Assembly (NCBI GenBank): GCA_025464545.1 | Contig: JAODMA010000250.1 | Location: forward strand, 1-10,693 | Length of the DNA: 10,693 nt | Direction: 5' to 3' | Source of the DNA: Arthrobacter sp. | GTDB lineage: Bacteria; Actinomycetota; Actinomycetes; Actinomycetales; Micrococcaceae | In this document: one piece after another, positions 1-6,529 of the stretch | Layout: each line of letters opens with the position of its first letter | How positions within the stretch are numbered: the first letter of the stretch is position 1 | Notes under the pieces: model-generated | Databases searched by the model: none | What the model was told of the DNA's origin: nothing | What the model saw: only the letters and a program-made list of their open reading frames with translations | Translations under genes and position numbers: made by a program

Positions 1-266
1 ACGCCGTCCTGGACATCTGCCTCCAGGCGATGATCGTGGCCGCCAAACTGTCCGCCCCCGTGCTGGTCACGGCGCTGGTGGTCGGCCTGGCCATCTCGCT
101 GCTGCAGTCCATCACGCAGCTGCAGGAAGCCACACTGTCCTTTGTGCCGAAGGCCGCCGCCGTCGCTGTGGCCCTCGTGATTTGCGGGCACTGGATGATC
201 TCCGAGATGGTCGCTTTCACCAATGACCTCTTCGCCAAGATCCCGTCCCTGCTCGGAGGCCTGTGA
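1..266 (+). CDS. fliQ: Flagellar export gate protein FliQ (5' end cut off by window)
   Basis: FliQ is a small two-helix membrane subunit of the flagellar type III export gate, where it packs with FliP and FliR around the export channel. The open frame enters from the window edge (first full codon at position 3) and gives 87 residues, so only a few N-terminal residues should be missing. The sequence shows the family pattern: a first hydrophobic helix (SAPVLVTALVVGLAISLLQ), the conserved polar stretch with TQLQEATLSFVPK, then a second helix and the ending FTNDLFAKIPSLLG. The internal ATG at 30 is not the real start, because conserved sequence (AVLDICLQ) continues upstream in frame. The stop at 264-266 is one base before the fliR start, so the two are translationally coupled. 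FliP and FliO would be expected just upstream. Confidence 0.93.
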   Translation, partial: AVLDICLQAMIVAAKLSAPVLVTALVVGLAISLLQSITQLQEATLSFVPKAAAVAVALVICGHWMISEMVAFTNDLFAKIPSLLGGL

Positions 267-267
267 G

Positions 268-1026
268 GTGGGCATCCCGATCGACCCGACGTGGCTGGAA
301 GTGCTCCTGCTGGCCACCGTCCGGATGACGGCGTTCCTGATCGTGGCACCTCCCTTCGCCCACCACGCGTTTCCGGCCAGGATCAAGGCGATGCTCGGGC
401 TCGGCCTGGGCCTCGCCGTGTCGCAGCGTGTCGCCGGAGGCTACGCCCCCCGGGACACCGCCGGCTTCCTCACCGGAGTGGTGTTGGAACTCATCACCGG
501 GCTGGCCCTGGGCTTCCTCGTTATGGTCATCTTCGCCGCCATCCAGTCGGCCGGCGGCCTGATCGACCTCTTCAGCGGCTTCCAGATGGCCCAGGCCTTC
601 GACCCCCAGATGATGGTCAACGGCGCACAGTTCACCCGGCTCCTGCAGATGGCGGCCCTGGCCCTGCTGTTCGCCTCCGACGGCTACCAACTCGTCATCA
701 CCGGCCTGACCGGCAGCTTCGGCGCCCTGCCGCTGGCCGGCGGAATCGACCTCGGCCAGCCGGTGCAGGCGATGACGACGGCGGTCACCGGCATGTTCCT
801 CGCCGCCGTCCAGATCGCCGGACCCCTGATCGTGGTGCTGTTCCTCGCCGACGTCGGGCTCGGCCTGCTGACCCGCGTGGCACCGGCGCTTAACGCGTTC
901 TCCCTGGGGTTCCCGCTGAAGATCCTCCTGACGCTGGCGCTGGCCGGCTTCATGTTCCTGGCACTGCCGAGAATCGTCTCCAGCCTCGCCGGCCAGGCCG
1001 CGAAGACAGTGCTGGGGGTGGGCTGA
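268..1026 (+). CDS. fliR: Flagellar export gate protein FliR
   Basis: FliR is an integral membrane protein that joins FliP in the export-gate pore and contacts FlhB. From the GTG at 268 the protein has 252 residues, the usual size. A clear ribosome site GGAGG (255-259) sits 8 nt upstream, inside the end of fliQ. The longer frame from ATG 223 would add 15 non-conserved residues read out of frame through fliQ, so I prefer GTG. Family features include the N-terminal pattern LLATVRMTAFLIVAPPF followed by the FPARIKAMLGLGLGLAVS helix, further hydrophobic segments, and the C-terminal AFSLGFPLKILLTLAL segment typical of FliR. The stop codon overlaps the flhB start (ATGA-type overlap at 1026). Nothing looks broken. 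Confidence 0.93.
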   Translation: MGIPIDPTWLEVLLLATVRMTAFLIVAPPFAHHAFPARIKAMLGLGLGLAVSQRVAGGYAPRDTAGFLTGVVLELITGLALGFLVMVIFAAIQSAGGLIDLFSGFQMAQAFDPQMMVNGAQFTRLLQMAALALLFASDGYQLVITGLTGSFGALPLAGGIDLGQPVQAMTTAVTGMFLAAVQIAGPLIVVLFLADVGLGLLTRVAPALNAFSLGFPLKILLTLALAGFMFLALPRIVSSLAGQAAKTVLGVG

Positions 1027-2123
1027 TGGCGGATTCCCAGGAAAAAACCGAGGAAGCCACCGACAAACGGATGAAAGAGGTCCGCTCCAAGGGCCAGCTT
1101 TCCAGGTCGCAGGACCTCACCGCATGGGTGGGCGTAGGTGCGGCCGCGATCATGATCCCGTCCACGGTGGACCGTGCTTCCAGCGCCGTCACGGACCAGC
1201 TCTTCAGCGTCCGGGGCATCATCGCCGAACCGGATCCGGGCAAAGCCATCAAGGCCCTGGAGGACGGTCTCGCCACCATCGCCGGGATCGTTGGGCCCAT
1301 GTTGATCGTCGTGTTCATCGTGGTCCTGGCCGGTTCCGCGGTGCAGGGCGGCGTGCACTTCAAGAAGTTCAAGTTCGACTTCGAGCACTTCAACCTGCTG
1401 AGCGGGCTGAAGCGGAGCTTCGGCGCCCAGGCGGTCTGGGGCGGGGTGAAGGCGTTGCTGAAGGCCACCGTGGTGGGCCTGGTGTTGTACAGCGTCGTGC
1501 AGGGACTCATCCCCGTCCTGCTGACAGCCGGTGGACTGCCGGTGTCGGGCGTGGTGGAGGCCGCGGCTGGAGGGGTCTCATCCCTTGTCCAGTTCGCCGT
1601 GGCTGCCGGAATCGTGCTGGCGGCCGCGGACTTCTTTGTGGTCATGCGGCGCAACCGGAAAAAGACCCGGATGTCCAAGAAAGAAGTCCAGGACGAAAAC
1701 AAGAACAGCGAAGGGGATCCGCTCATCCGGTCCCAGCGCCGGGCACGCCAGATGGCGATGAGCCGGAACCGCATGATTGCCGCGATCGGGGACGCCGACG
1801 TCGTGCTGGTCAACCCCACGCACGTGGCGGTGGCCCTCAAGTACGAACCGGGGAAGTCCGCGCCGCGCGTCGTGGCCAAGGGTTCCGGCCACGTGGCGGC
1901 CAGGATCAGGGAAGAGGCCGAGGCGAAAAACGTGCCCATGGTTCAGGACATCCCGCTGGCGCGGGCACTCCACGAGGCCTGCGAACTCGGCCACGAGATC
2001 CCGGTGGACTTCTACCGCGCCGTGGCCGGGGTTCTCGCCTTCGTCATGGCACTCAAGGCCCGCGGCGCGGCCTCGGGAATGCACCGGATGAGCACACCCG
2101 CCGCCATCGGGAGCCCGGTATGA
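1026..2123 (+). CDS. flhB: Flagellar export switch protein FlhB
   Basis: FlhB is the export-gate subunit that switches substrate specificity from rod and hook proteins to filament proteins after cleaving itself. The 365-residue product has the cytoplasmic N-terminal signature EKTEEATDKRMKEVRSKGQ (about residues 6-24), four hydrophobic segments up to about residue 208, a charged linker (RKKTRMSKKEVQDENKNSEGDP), and the cytoplasmic domain with the autocleavage motif NPTH at residues 263-266 in the context VLVNPTHVAVALKY. Cleavage is expected between Asn263 and Pro264. The conserved APRVVAKG and PLARALHE segments follow. The last 20 or so residues are a non-conserved tail. A GGGGG ribosome site (1014-1018) precedes the ATG, which overlaps the fliR stop. 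All parts needed for function are visible. Confidence 0.96.
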   Translation: MADSQEKTEEATDKRMKEVRSKGQLSRSQDLTAWVGVGAAAIMIPSTVDRASSAVTDQLFSVRGIIAEPDPGKAIKALEDGLATIAGIVGPMLIVVFIVVLAGSAVQGGVHFKKFKFDFEHFNLLSGLKRSFGAQAVWGGVKALLKATVVGLVLYSVVQGLIPVLLTAGGLPVSGVVEAAAGGVSSLVQFAVAAGIVLAAADFFVVMRRNRKKTRMSKKEVQDENKNSEGDPLIRSQRRARQMAMSRNRMIAAIGDADVVLVNPTHVAVALKYEPGKSAPRVVAKGSGHVAARIREEAEAKNVPMVQDIPLARALHEACELGHEIPVDFYRAVAGVLAFVMALKARGAASGMHRMSTPAAIGSPV

Positions 2124-2172
2124 TCCCCGGGCTGAACACGTTTCAAACCAGCGTCTGTGAAAGGACCGCACC

Positions 2173-4221
2173 ATGAACAACAGGCTCGCCCGACTGAGTG
2201 TGCCCGTCGGCATTGTGGGCATTGTGATGCTGCTGGTCGTTCCGTTGCCCGCGCCGCTGCTGGACTTCCTCATTGTCTGCAACATCCTGCTGGCGCTCCT
2301 GGTCCTGCTGACCAGCATGTTCGTGAAGAAGCCGCTGGACTTCTCGGTATTCCCCTCGTTGCTCCTCGTGGCCACCCTGTTCCGGCTGGGCCTCAACGTG
2401 GCCTCCACCCGGCTGGTGCTGGGGGAGGGGTACGCCGGGCAGGTGATCGAGGCCTTTGGCCATGTCACCGTGGGCGGATCCTTGATCATCGGAGCGGTGG
2501 TGTTCCTGATCCTCGTGGTCATCCAGTTCGTGGTGGTCACCAAGGGCGCCGAGCGCGTCGCGGAGGTGGGCGCCCGCTTCACCCTGGACGCCATGCCCGG
2601 CAAGCAGATGGCGATCGACGCCGACCTCAACGCCGGCCTGATCACGGACACCCAAGCCCGGGAGCGGCGGGCCGAGGTCTCGGCGGAGGCGGACTTCTAC
2701 GGCGCCATGGACGGTGCGTCCAAATTCGTCAAGGGCGACGCTATTGCTGGCCTCATCATCATCATCATCAACTTTGTCGGCGGCATTGCCATCGGCATGC
2801 TGCAGCGCGGCATGGAGATCGGTGACGCGCTGAGCACCTATGGCATCCTCACGATGGGGGACGGCCTGGTCACGCAGATCCCGGCCCTCCTGATGGCCGT
2901 ATCCACCGGCATGATCGTGACCCGGTCGAACGCCGAATCCGACATGGGCAGCACGGCGTCCACGCAGCTGATGCAGTCGCCCAACGCGCTGATGATCGCC
3001 GGCGTCGCCGCGATCGCGATGGCCCTGATCCCGGGCATGCCGCCACTGCCGTTCATCCTGGTCGGTGGCGGGTTGCTCTTCGCGTCCCGCCGGATCGCCG
3101 CCAAGCAACGGCAGGACGCGAGGTCCGCCGAAGCCGAGGCGACGGCGCTGAGCTTTCCGGAAATGGATCCGAACGAAAAACTGCTCGAGGACATGCGGAT
3201 CCACCCGGTGGAAATCCTGCTCGCCCCGGACCTCGTGGACATGGTCTCCGGCGCCTCGGACGACCTGCTGGCCCGCGTCCGGTCCCTGCGGCACAAGATC
3301 GCCATGGAGCTGGGGCTTGTCATCCCGCCGGTCCGCACCCGGGACAGCGTGGATCTGCCGCTGGCCAGCTATGCGATCCGGATCGCGGGGGTGGAAGCCG
3401 GCCGCGGCACTGCCCCCGCCGGCCAGATGCTGGCCCTGGGCGACAACCTCGATTCACTCCCCGGCGTTGCAATGATCGAGCCCGTGTTCGGCCTCGCCGG
3501 CAAATGGATACCGGCGGAAATGCGCCACAACGCGGAGATGACCGGCGCCACCGTGATCGACCGTGTCTCCGTCCTCGTGACGCATTTGTCCTCGATCGTC
3601 ACGGCCAACGCCGCCCGCCTGTTGTCCCGCGAGGACGTCCGGGTGCTGACCGAGGGCGTGCGCAAGCAGAGCCCCTCCGCCGTCGACGAGCTCACCCCGG
3701 CGCTGCTCTCCCTGGCCGAACTCCAGCGCGTGCTGCAGGGCCTGCTGGATGAACAGGTGCCGATTAACGATCTGGCCCGGATCTACGAAGCGCTCACCCT
3801 CCGCGCCAAAATCTCCACCGATCCCGAATCGCTGGTGGAATCCGCCCGCCAGGCCCTGGGCCCCGCGCTGACGGCCAAATTCATGGACGGCCCCGTCCTC
3901 AATGTGATCATGATCGACCCGCTCCTGGAGCAGTCCATGCTCGAGGACATGCGGCCGGCCGAGGGCGGCAGTCAGATCGTGATGGGCCAGGACAGGCTCG
4001 ACGCCGTGCTGCGGTCGGTTGCGTCCGCCGTCGATTCCGCTGCCGCTGCCAACCGCCAGGCCGTGCTGGTCTGCGCGCCGGCGCTCCGCCCGGCAATCCG
4101 CCGCCTCGTGGGGAGCCAGCCGGGCTCCGTGCCGGTGCTGTCCTACCGCGAAGTCACTTCAGCCAACGTTCGGATCGAAACAGTAGGAGTCGTGCGCCAT
4201 GCAGAACCGCTATCGGCTTAA
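2173..4221 (+). CDS. flhA: Flagellar export gate platform protein FlhA
   Basis: FlhA is the large export-gate protein. Its membrane half couples proton flow to export, and its cytoplasmic half forms the nonameric ring that docks chaperone-substrate complexes. The 682-residue length is normal. The membrane half holds the FHIPEP-family signature RLGLNVASTRLVL (residues 71-83), the conserved cytoplasmic loop ARFTLDAMPGKQMAIDADLNAGLI (134-157) with its invariant acidic residues, and the IINFVGGIAIGMLQ helix region. The soluble domain starts around residue 320 and ends with conserved blocks such as FGLAGKWIP and a VLVCAPALRPAIRRLV-type C-terminal subdomain. An AAGGA site (2161-2165) lies 7 nt before the ATG, and 49 nt separate it from flhB. 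The gene's last 23 nt overlap the next gene. The five consecutive ATC codons at 2755-2769 are in frame and encode a normal hydrophobic helix. Confidence 0.97.
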   Translation: MNNRLARLSVPVGIVGIVMLLVVPLPAPLLDFLIVCNILLALLVLLTSMFVKKPLDFSVFPSLLLVATLFRLGLNVASTRLVLGEGYAGQVIEAFGHVTVGGSLIIGAVVFLILVVIQFVVVTKGAERVAEVGARFTLDAMPGKQMAIDADLNAGLITDTQARERRAEVSAEADFYGAMDGASKFVKGDAIAGLIIIIINFVGGIAIGMLQRGMEIGDALSTYGILTMGDGLVTQIPALLMAVSTGMIVTRSNAESDMGSTASTQLMQSPNALMIAGVAAIAMALIPGMPPLPFILVGGGLLFASRRIAAKQRQDARSAEAEATALSFPEMDPNEKLLEDMRIHPVEILLAPDLVDMVSGASDDLLARVRSLRHKIAMELGLVIPPVRTRDSVDLPLASYAIRIAGVEAGRGTAPAGQMLALGDNLDSLPGVAMIEPVFGLAGKWIPAEMRHNAEMTGATVIDRVSVLVTHLSSIVTANAARLLSREDVRVLTEGVRKQSPSAVDELTPALLSLAELQRVLQGLLDEQVPINDLARIYEALTLRAKISTDPESLVESARQALGPALTAKFMDGPVLNVIMIDPLLEQSMLEDMRPAEGGSQIVMGQDRLDAVLRSVASAVDSAAAANRQAVLVCAPALRPAIRRLVGSQPGSVPVLSYREVTSANVRIETVGVVRHAEPLSA

Positions 4222-5347
4222 GGGAGCCTCACTCGAGGAAATCCGCCGCAAGGCGGAACAGCAGCACGGCCCCGCAGCCCGCATCGTCTCCGCGGAACGC
4301 GTCATTAGCCCCGGGATCGCTGGCCTCTTCGCCGGCGACCGTTACGAGGCGATTGTCGAAGTCCTGCCAAGCCATGAGGTGGTTACGGGCGAAGTGGTGC
4401 CCGACCCTGACATCCTCGCCGAGGCGGACGCTCCGCAGGGCACGGATGCGGACGCCTTTGAGCCGCCCCTCGCCGCAAAAGATACGGGAACCGGCGCGCC
4501 GGCCGCTTCCCGTGCCGCCTCCGCGGAATCCCGGACCGTTCCGCCCGCGGCTGCTTCCCGGCCCGGCCCGGCTCCGGTCCCGGCCGCCGTCCCCTCCCAC
4601 CAGCTGCAGGGCGCCGCCATTGCGGCGTTGCTCCAAGAGGCTGATGCAGCCGAGCTGAACCTGCACCGCGCCGGAAGCGCCGGCGTGTCAACGGAGTCGC
4701 CGGACTTCGCCCAACTGCTCGAACAGCTCGGCGCCGGACTGCGGGCACCCGCGCCCGCTGCCCCCGACGGCCCGGACCTGCCGGACCTCCCGGTCGCGCC
4801 CATTCCGGCGGTTCCGGAGGTCGAGAAACGCACGCCCGCGACGGCTCTGCCCCGCGAGACTGTTCCGGTCCTGCTGTCCGGGATCGGTGACCTGGTGGTT
4901 CTCGTCGGACTCGGGGAGGACGCGCTCGACGCTGCCCTGGCCATGTCCATGGCGGCCGGCGGCGCAGACGTCCGCACGGCCGGGAAGTTGTCCGCCTACG
5001 GTCATCTGCACGTGGACGGCCGTCAAAGCGCGACGGCGGCCCGCGCCCACGCGGTGCTGACGGACCAGACGGTGCTTGTTGCCTTCGGGCTGGGGAAAGC
5101 CCGCGACACCGTGGCGCGGCTGCAGTCCATAGCCGCGATCTCCGCCGACCAGCTCTGGGTTGTGGTGGACGCCGGGCGCAAGCATGAGGACACCGCGCGC
5201 TGGGTCAAGATGCTCGCCTCGCAGCTGAACGTCACAGCCGTCGCCGTCGTCGGAGCGGCGGAAACGTCCACGCCGGAAACCGTCAGCGGGCTCGGGCTGC
5301 CCGTGGGCTGGGCCGACTCCGACGACGCCGCGGCCGCGGGGACATAA
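4199..5347 (+). CDS. FlhF-like protein with degenerate GTPase motifs
   Basis: FlhF is an SRP-type GTPase that helps place and build flagella. It is usually encoded just after flhA, as here. This 382-residue product keeps the FlhF layout but not its catalytic signatures. Residues 1-56 resemble the FlhF N-domain (RYRLKGASLEEIRRKAEQQHGP..RIVSAERV, then a GIAGLFAG turn). Residues about 57-220 are a Pro/Ala-rich linker with a short helical patch near 133-182. Residues about 221-375 look like a remodelled SRP-type G domain. Where the P-loop (GPTGVGKTT) should be there is LVGLGEDALDA (235-245), with no GK[ST]. The DTAGR motif is reduced to DAGR (324-327). The TKLDE position reads VGAAE (351-355), followed by a GLPVGWADSDD segment like FlhF's GLPI.Y.SDGQ. 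An AGGAG site (4185-4189) precedes the ATG, which overlaps flhA by 23 nt. GTP binding is unlikely. A structural role at the export site is my inference. Confidence 0.72.
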   Translation: MQNRYRLKGASLEEIRRKAEQQHGPAARIVSAERVISPGIAGLFAGDRYEAIVEVLPSHEVVTGEVVPDPDILAEADAPQGTDADAFEPPLAAKDTGTGAPAASRAASAESRTVPPAAASRPGPAPVPAAVPSHQLQGAAIAALLQEADAAELNLHRAGSAGVSTESPDFAQLLEQLGAGLRAPAPAAPDGPDLPDLPVAPIPAVPEVEKRTPATALPRETVPVLLSGIGDLVVLVGLGEDALDAALAMSMAAGGADVRTAGKLSAYGHLHVDGRQSATAARAHAVLTDQTVLVAFGLGKARDTVARLQSIAAISADQLWVVVDAGRKHEDTARWVKMLASQLNVTAVAVVGAAETSTPETVSGLGLPVGWADSDDAAAAGT

Positions 5348-5408
5348 GTTGCGCGGATCCCAGCCGATCCAGTGGCGTGGATTCGTCCTCAGCGCCTCCT
5401 GCGAAGGG

Positions 5409-5414
5409 TAGATT
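5409..5414 (+). promoter_or_regulatory. Candidate -10 element for leaderless csrA
   Basis: TAGATT fits the actinobacterial -10 pattern TANNNT and lies exactly six bases before the csrA ATG. Transcription from it would begin at or beside the start codon. No good -35 element is visible. A GAAGGG run (5403-5408) could instead serve as a distant ribosome site on a read-through transcript from flhA. Both routes may operate. Assignment is by pattern only. Confidence 0.35.
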
Positions 5415-5420
5415 GAGAAG

Positions 5421-5681
5421 ATGCTGGTACTCACACGCAAGCCGGGCGAACAGATCATGATCGGCGACGGCATCGTCATCACGGTTCTGGAAGGCCGCGG
5501 CGACGGTGTCCGGATAGGCATCGAGGCACCCCGGGGCGTTCCGATCCAGCGCAAGGAAGTCATCGAGGCCATTGCCGCCGCAAACCTTGCCGCGGCAGAA
5601 GCAGGCGCCGCGTCCGGCCCGGATGCCGAGGACGCCCTGCGCGGGCTGCTGCCCCCTGCGCCCGCTGGAAGCTCCGACTGA
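5421..5681 (+). CDS. csrA: Carbon storage/flagellar post-transcriptional regulator CsrA
   Basis: CsrA is a small dimeric RNA-binding protein that binds GGA motifs in mRNA leaders, usually blocking translation. In flagellated bacteria outside the gammaproteobacteria it typically represses flagellin and is antagonised by FliW. The 86-residue product starts with the invariant MLVLTRKPGEQIMIGDGI and keeps the RNA-contact residues Leu4, Arg6 and Arg44 (VPIQRKEV). The residue before Arg44, often His, is Gln. The core ends near residue 60. The remaining 25 or so residues are an Ala/Pro/Gly-rich acidic tail longer than in many family members. The gene sits 73 nt after the FlhF-like gene on the same strand, as the last gene of the cluster. 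No fliW is visible in the window. Its flagellar location argues for control of late flagellar mRNAs. Confidence 0.93.
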   Translation: MLVLTRKPGEQIMIGDGIVITVLEGRGDGVRIGIEAPRGVPIQRKEVIEAIAAANLAAAEAGAASGPDAEDALRGLLPPAPAGSSD

Positions 5682-5695
5682 CGGTTTCCCGCGAT

Positions 5696-5745
5696 GCCGG
5701 AGGCTCCCCGGCGCGGAAGACGCCGCTGGACCGGCCGGGTTTCCG
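5696..5745. terminator. Weak hairpins between convergent csrA and flgN
   Basis: The 65-nt gap between the two converging genes is GC-rich and can form GCCGG/CCGGC (5696-5700 with 5708-5712) and an ACCGG/CCGGT hairpin close to the flgN stop. Neither is followed by a T tract on either strand. The position suits a bidirectional terminator, but the structures are short and such pairings occur easily in DNA this GC-rich. Confidence 0.25.
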
Positions 5746-5746
5746 G

Positions 5747-6304
5747 TTACTGGCTTTGCTCGCCGTCGAGGTACTGGGCCAGCAGGGGCTGCGTAGTCCG
5801 CTGCGTAATGACCCGCGCCCGCTCGATGTTGGCGGCCATGGTGAGCTCATCGAGGATCTTCGCTGTATCCGTGCCGGGTCCGGTACCCGCCGTCCCGCCA
5901 GGGGAGGCGCCGGAAGATGCCGGCTGATTCGGATTGAGGTTCCGCAGGAGCTGCTCGCCGGTGCGCGCCGCGGCGCTGAGCTGGCGGAGCAAGGCCCGGA
6001 GTCCGGCCAGGTGCTCCATCAGGATTTCCGCCCAGGAGCCGGCCGGTGCACCCGCGATCAGTTCGACCAACGTGGCCTGGGCCGGCAGTCCCCATTCTGC
6101 CGCCACGGCCGCCGACTCGACGCTCCGGGCCAAGGCTTCAAAGCGCAGGCGGTCCAGGACATTTTCCACTTCGGAAGCGGTAAAACTGAGCCACTGAAGG
6201 TTCCCGGCCTGGATGTGCAAACGTTGTGTCTCGAGTTTGAACAAGAGCAGTTCCAGCTCGCGGCGCTCCTGCCAGAGAGCCGCCGAAAGATCACTTGCAC
6301 CCAT
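5747..6304 (-). CDS. flgN: Probable flagellar chaperone FlgN
   Basis: FlgN-family proteins are small cytoplasmic helical chaperones that bind the hook-associated proteins FlgK and FlgL and hand them to FlhA. This 185-residue product looks like a FlgN helical hairpin: ALWQERRELELLLFKLETQRLHIQAGNLQWLSFTASEVENVLDRL (about residues 10-53), an Arg-containing helix (RFEALARSVESAAVAAEWGL), a TLVELIAGAP turn, then a long helix LRALLRQLSAAARTGEQLLRN (102-122). A Pro/Gly/Ser linker (about 124-146) leads to a final amphipathic helix (147-178), where FlgN chaperones bind their clients. The start at 6304 has an AGAGAGG-type site a few bases upstream. The gene runs against csrA and away from the sigma factor gene. 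flgK and flgL, its usual downstream partners, are not next to it. The call rests on helical pattern and flagellar context, not on strongly conserved residues. Confidence 0.68.
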   Translation of the reverse strand: MGASDLSAALWQERRELELLLFKLETQRLHIQAGNLQWLSFTASEVENVLDRLRFEALARSVESAAVAAEWGLPAQATLVELIAGAPAGSWAEILMEHLAGLRALLRQLSAAARTGEQLLRNLNPNQPASSGASPGGTAGTGPGTDTAKILDELTMAANIERARVITQRTTQPLLAQYLDGEQSQ

Positions 6305-6374
6305 GCGCCCTCTCTTGTTGCGGCCCGCGCCGAAACAGTGTTAGCGCAGTTTCAGCCAAGCTTTTTCCTGAGGG

Positions 6375-6402
6375 TACACGGACATTGTTGTTATGGTGAT
6401 AA
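6375..6402 (+). promoter_or_regulatory. Possible sigma-28-type promoter before the sigma gene
   Basis: TACA (6375-6378), a 16-nt spacer and GGTGATAA (6395-6402) resemble the flagellar consensus TAAA-N15-GCCGATAA with one mismatch in the -35 and two in the -10. It would place transcription start near 6410, leaving a leader of about 120 nt that contains the structured element at 6435-6494. If real, the flagellar sigma factor would drive its own gene. GATAAG (6398-6403) could equally be part of a housekeeping -10, though no good -35 accompanies it. Confidence 0.25.
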
Positions 6403-6434
6403 GTTTCCTCCATGGGTGCTGCGCCCGGGTATCG

Positions 6435-6494
6435 AACACCGCCTCCCTTGGGGGGAGTGAGGGACCGTTTGCGGGTGCGGCTCTCGGTGTTTTT
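6435..6494 (+). other. Structured leader with terminator-like end upstream of sigma gene
   Basis: AACACCG (6435-6441) pairs perfectly with CGGTGTT (6485-6491), a 7-bp stem whose 3' side runs straight into a TTTTT tract (6490-6494). Inside it, CTCCC (6443-6447) can pair with GGGAG (6453-6457) and a further GC-rich segment (6461-6484) has partial pairing. A closed multi-armed structure ending in U residues 35 nt before the sigma start has attenuator geometry. No known riboswitch family is recognised. It is drawn by eye, without energy calculation. Confidence 0.4.
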
Positions 6495-6529
6495 AAACTT
6501 CGGATCGGGTCTCATGGGGGGACAAACTG

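Noticed and set aside
223..267. ATG at 223 as the fliR start
   Set aside because: It adds 15 non-hydrophobic residues not typical of FliR and has no ribosome site, while GTG 268 has GGAGG at the right spacing and directly follows the fliQ stop.
1124..2176. A 350-codon + strand open frame overlapping flhB in another frame
   Set aside because: Its product is Arg/Gly/His-rich shadow translation. flhB in the other frame has full family conservation, including NPTH.
2755..2769. (ATC)5 microsatellite in flhA as a phase-variation switch
   Set aside because: The unit is three bases, so length changes stay in frame, and it encodes a conserved isoleucine-rich membrane helix. Five units are also too few to be strongly unstable.
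2143..3294. A 383-codon - strand open frame across the 5' half of flhA
   Set aside because: It lies wholly opposite conserved flhA sequence, and its product is His/Asp/Gln-rich with no family character.
6427..6494. Cyclic di-GMP riboswitch upstream of the sigma gene
   Set aside because: The hallmark conserved loops and tetraloop-receptor pattern of the c-di-GMP-I and -II classes are not present. Only generic stems and a T tract are visible.
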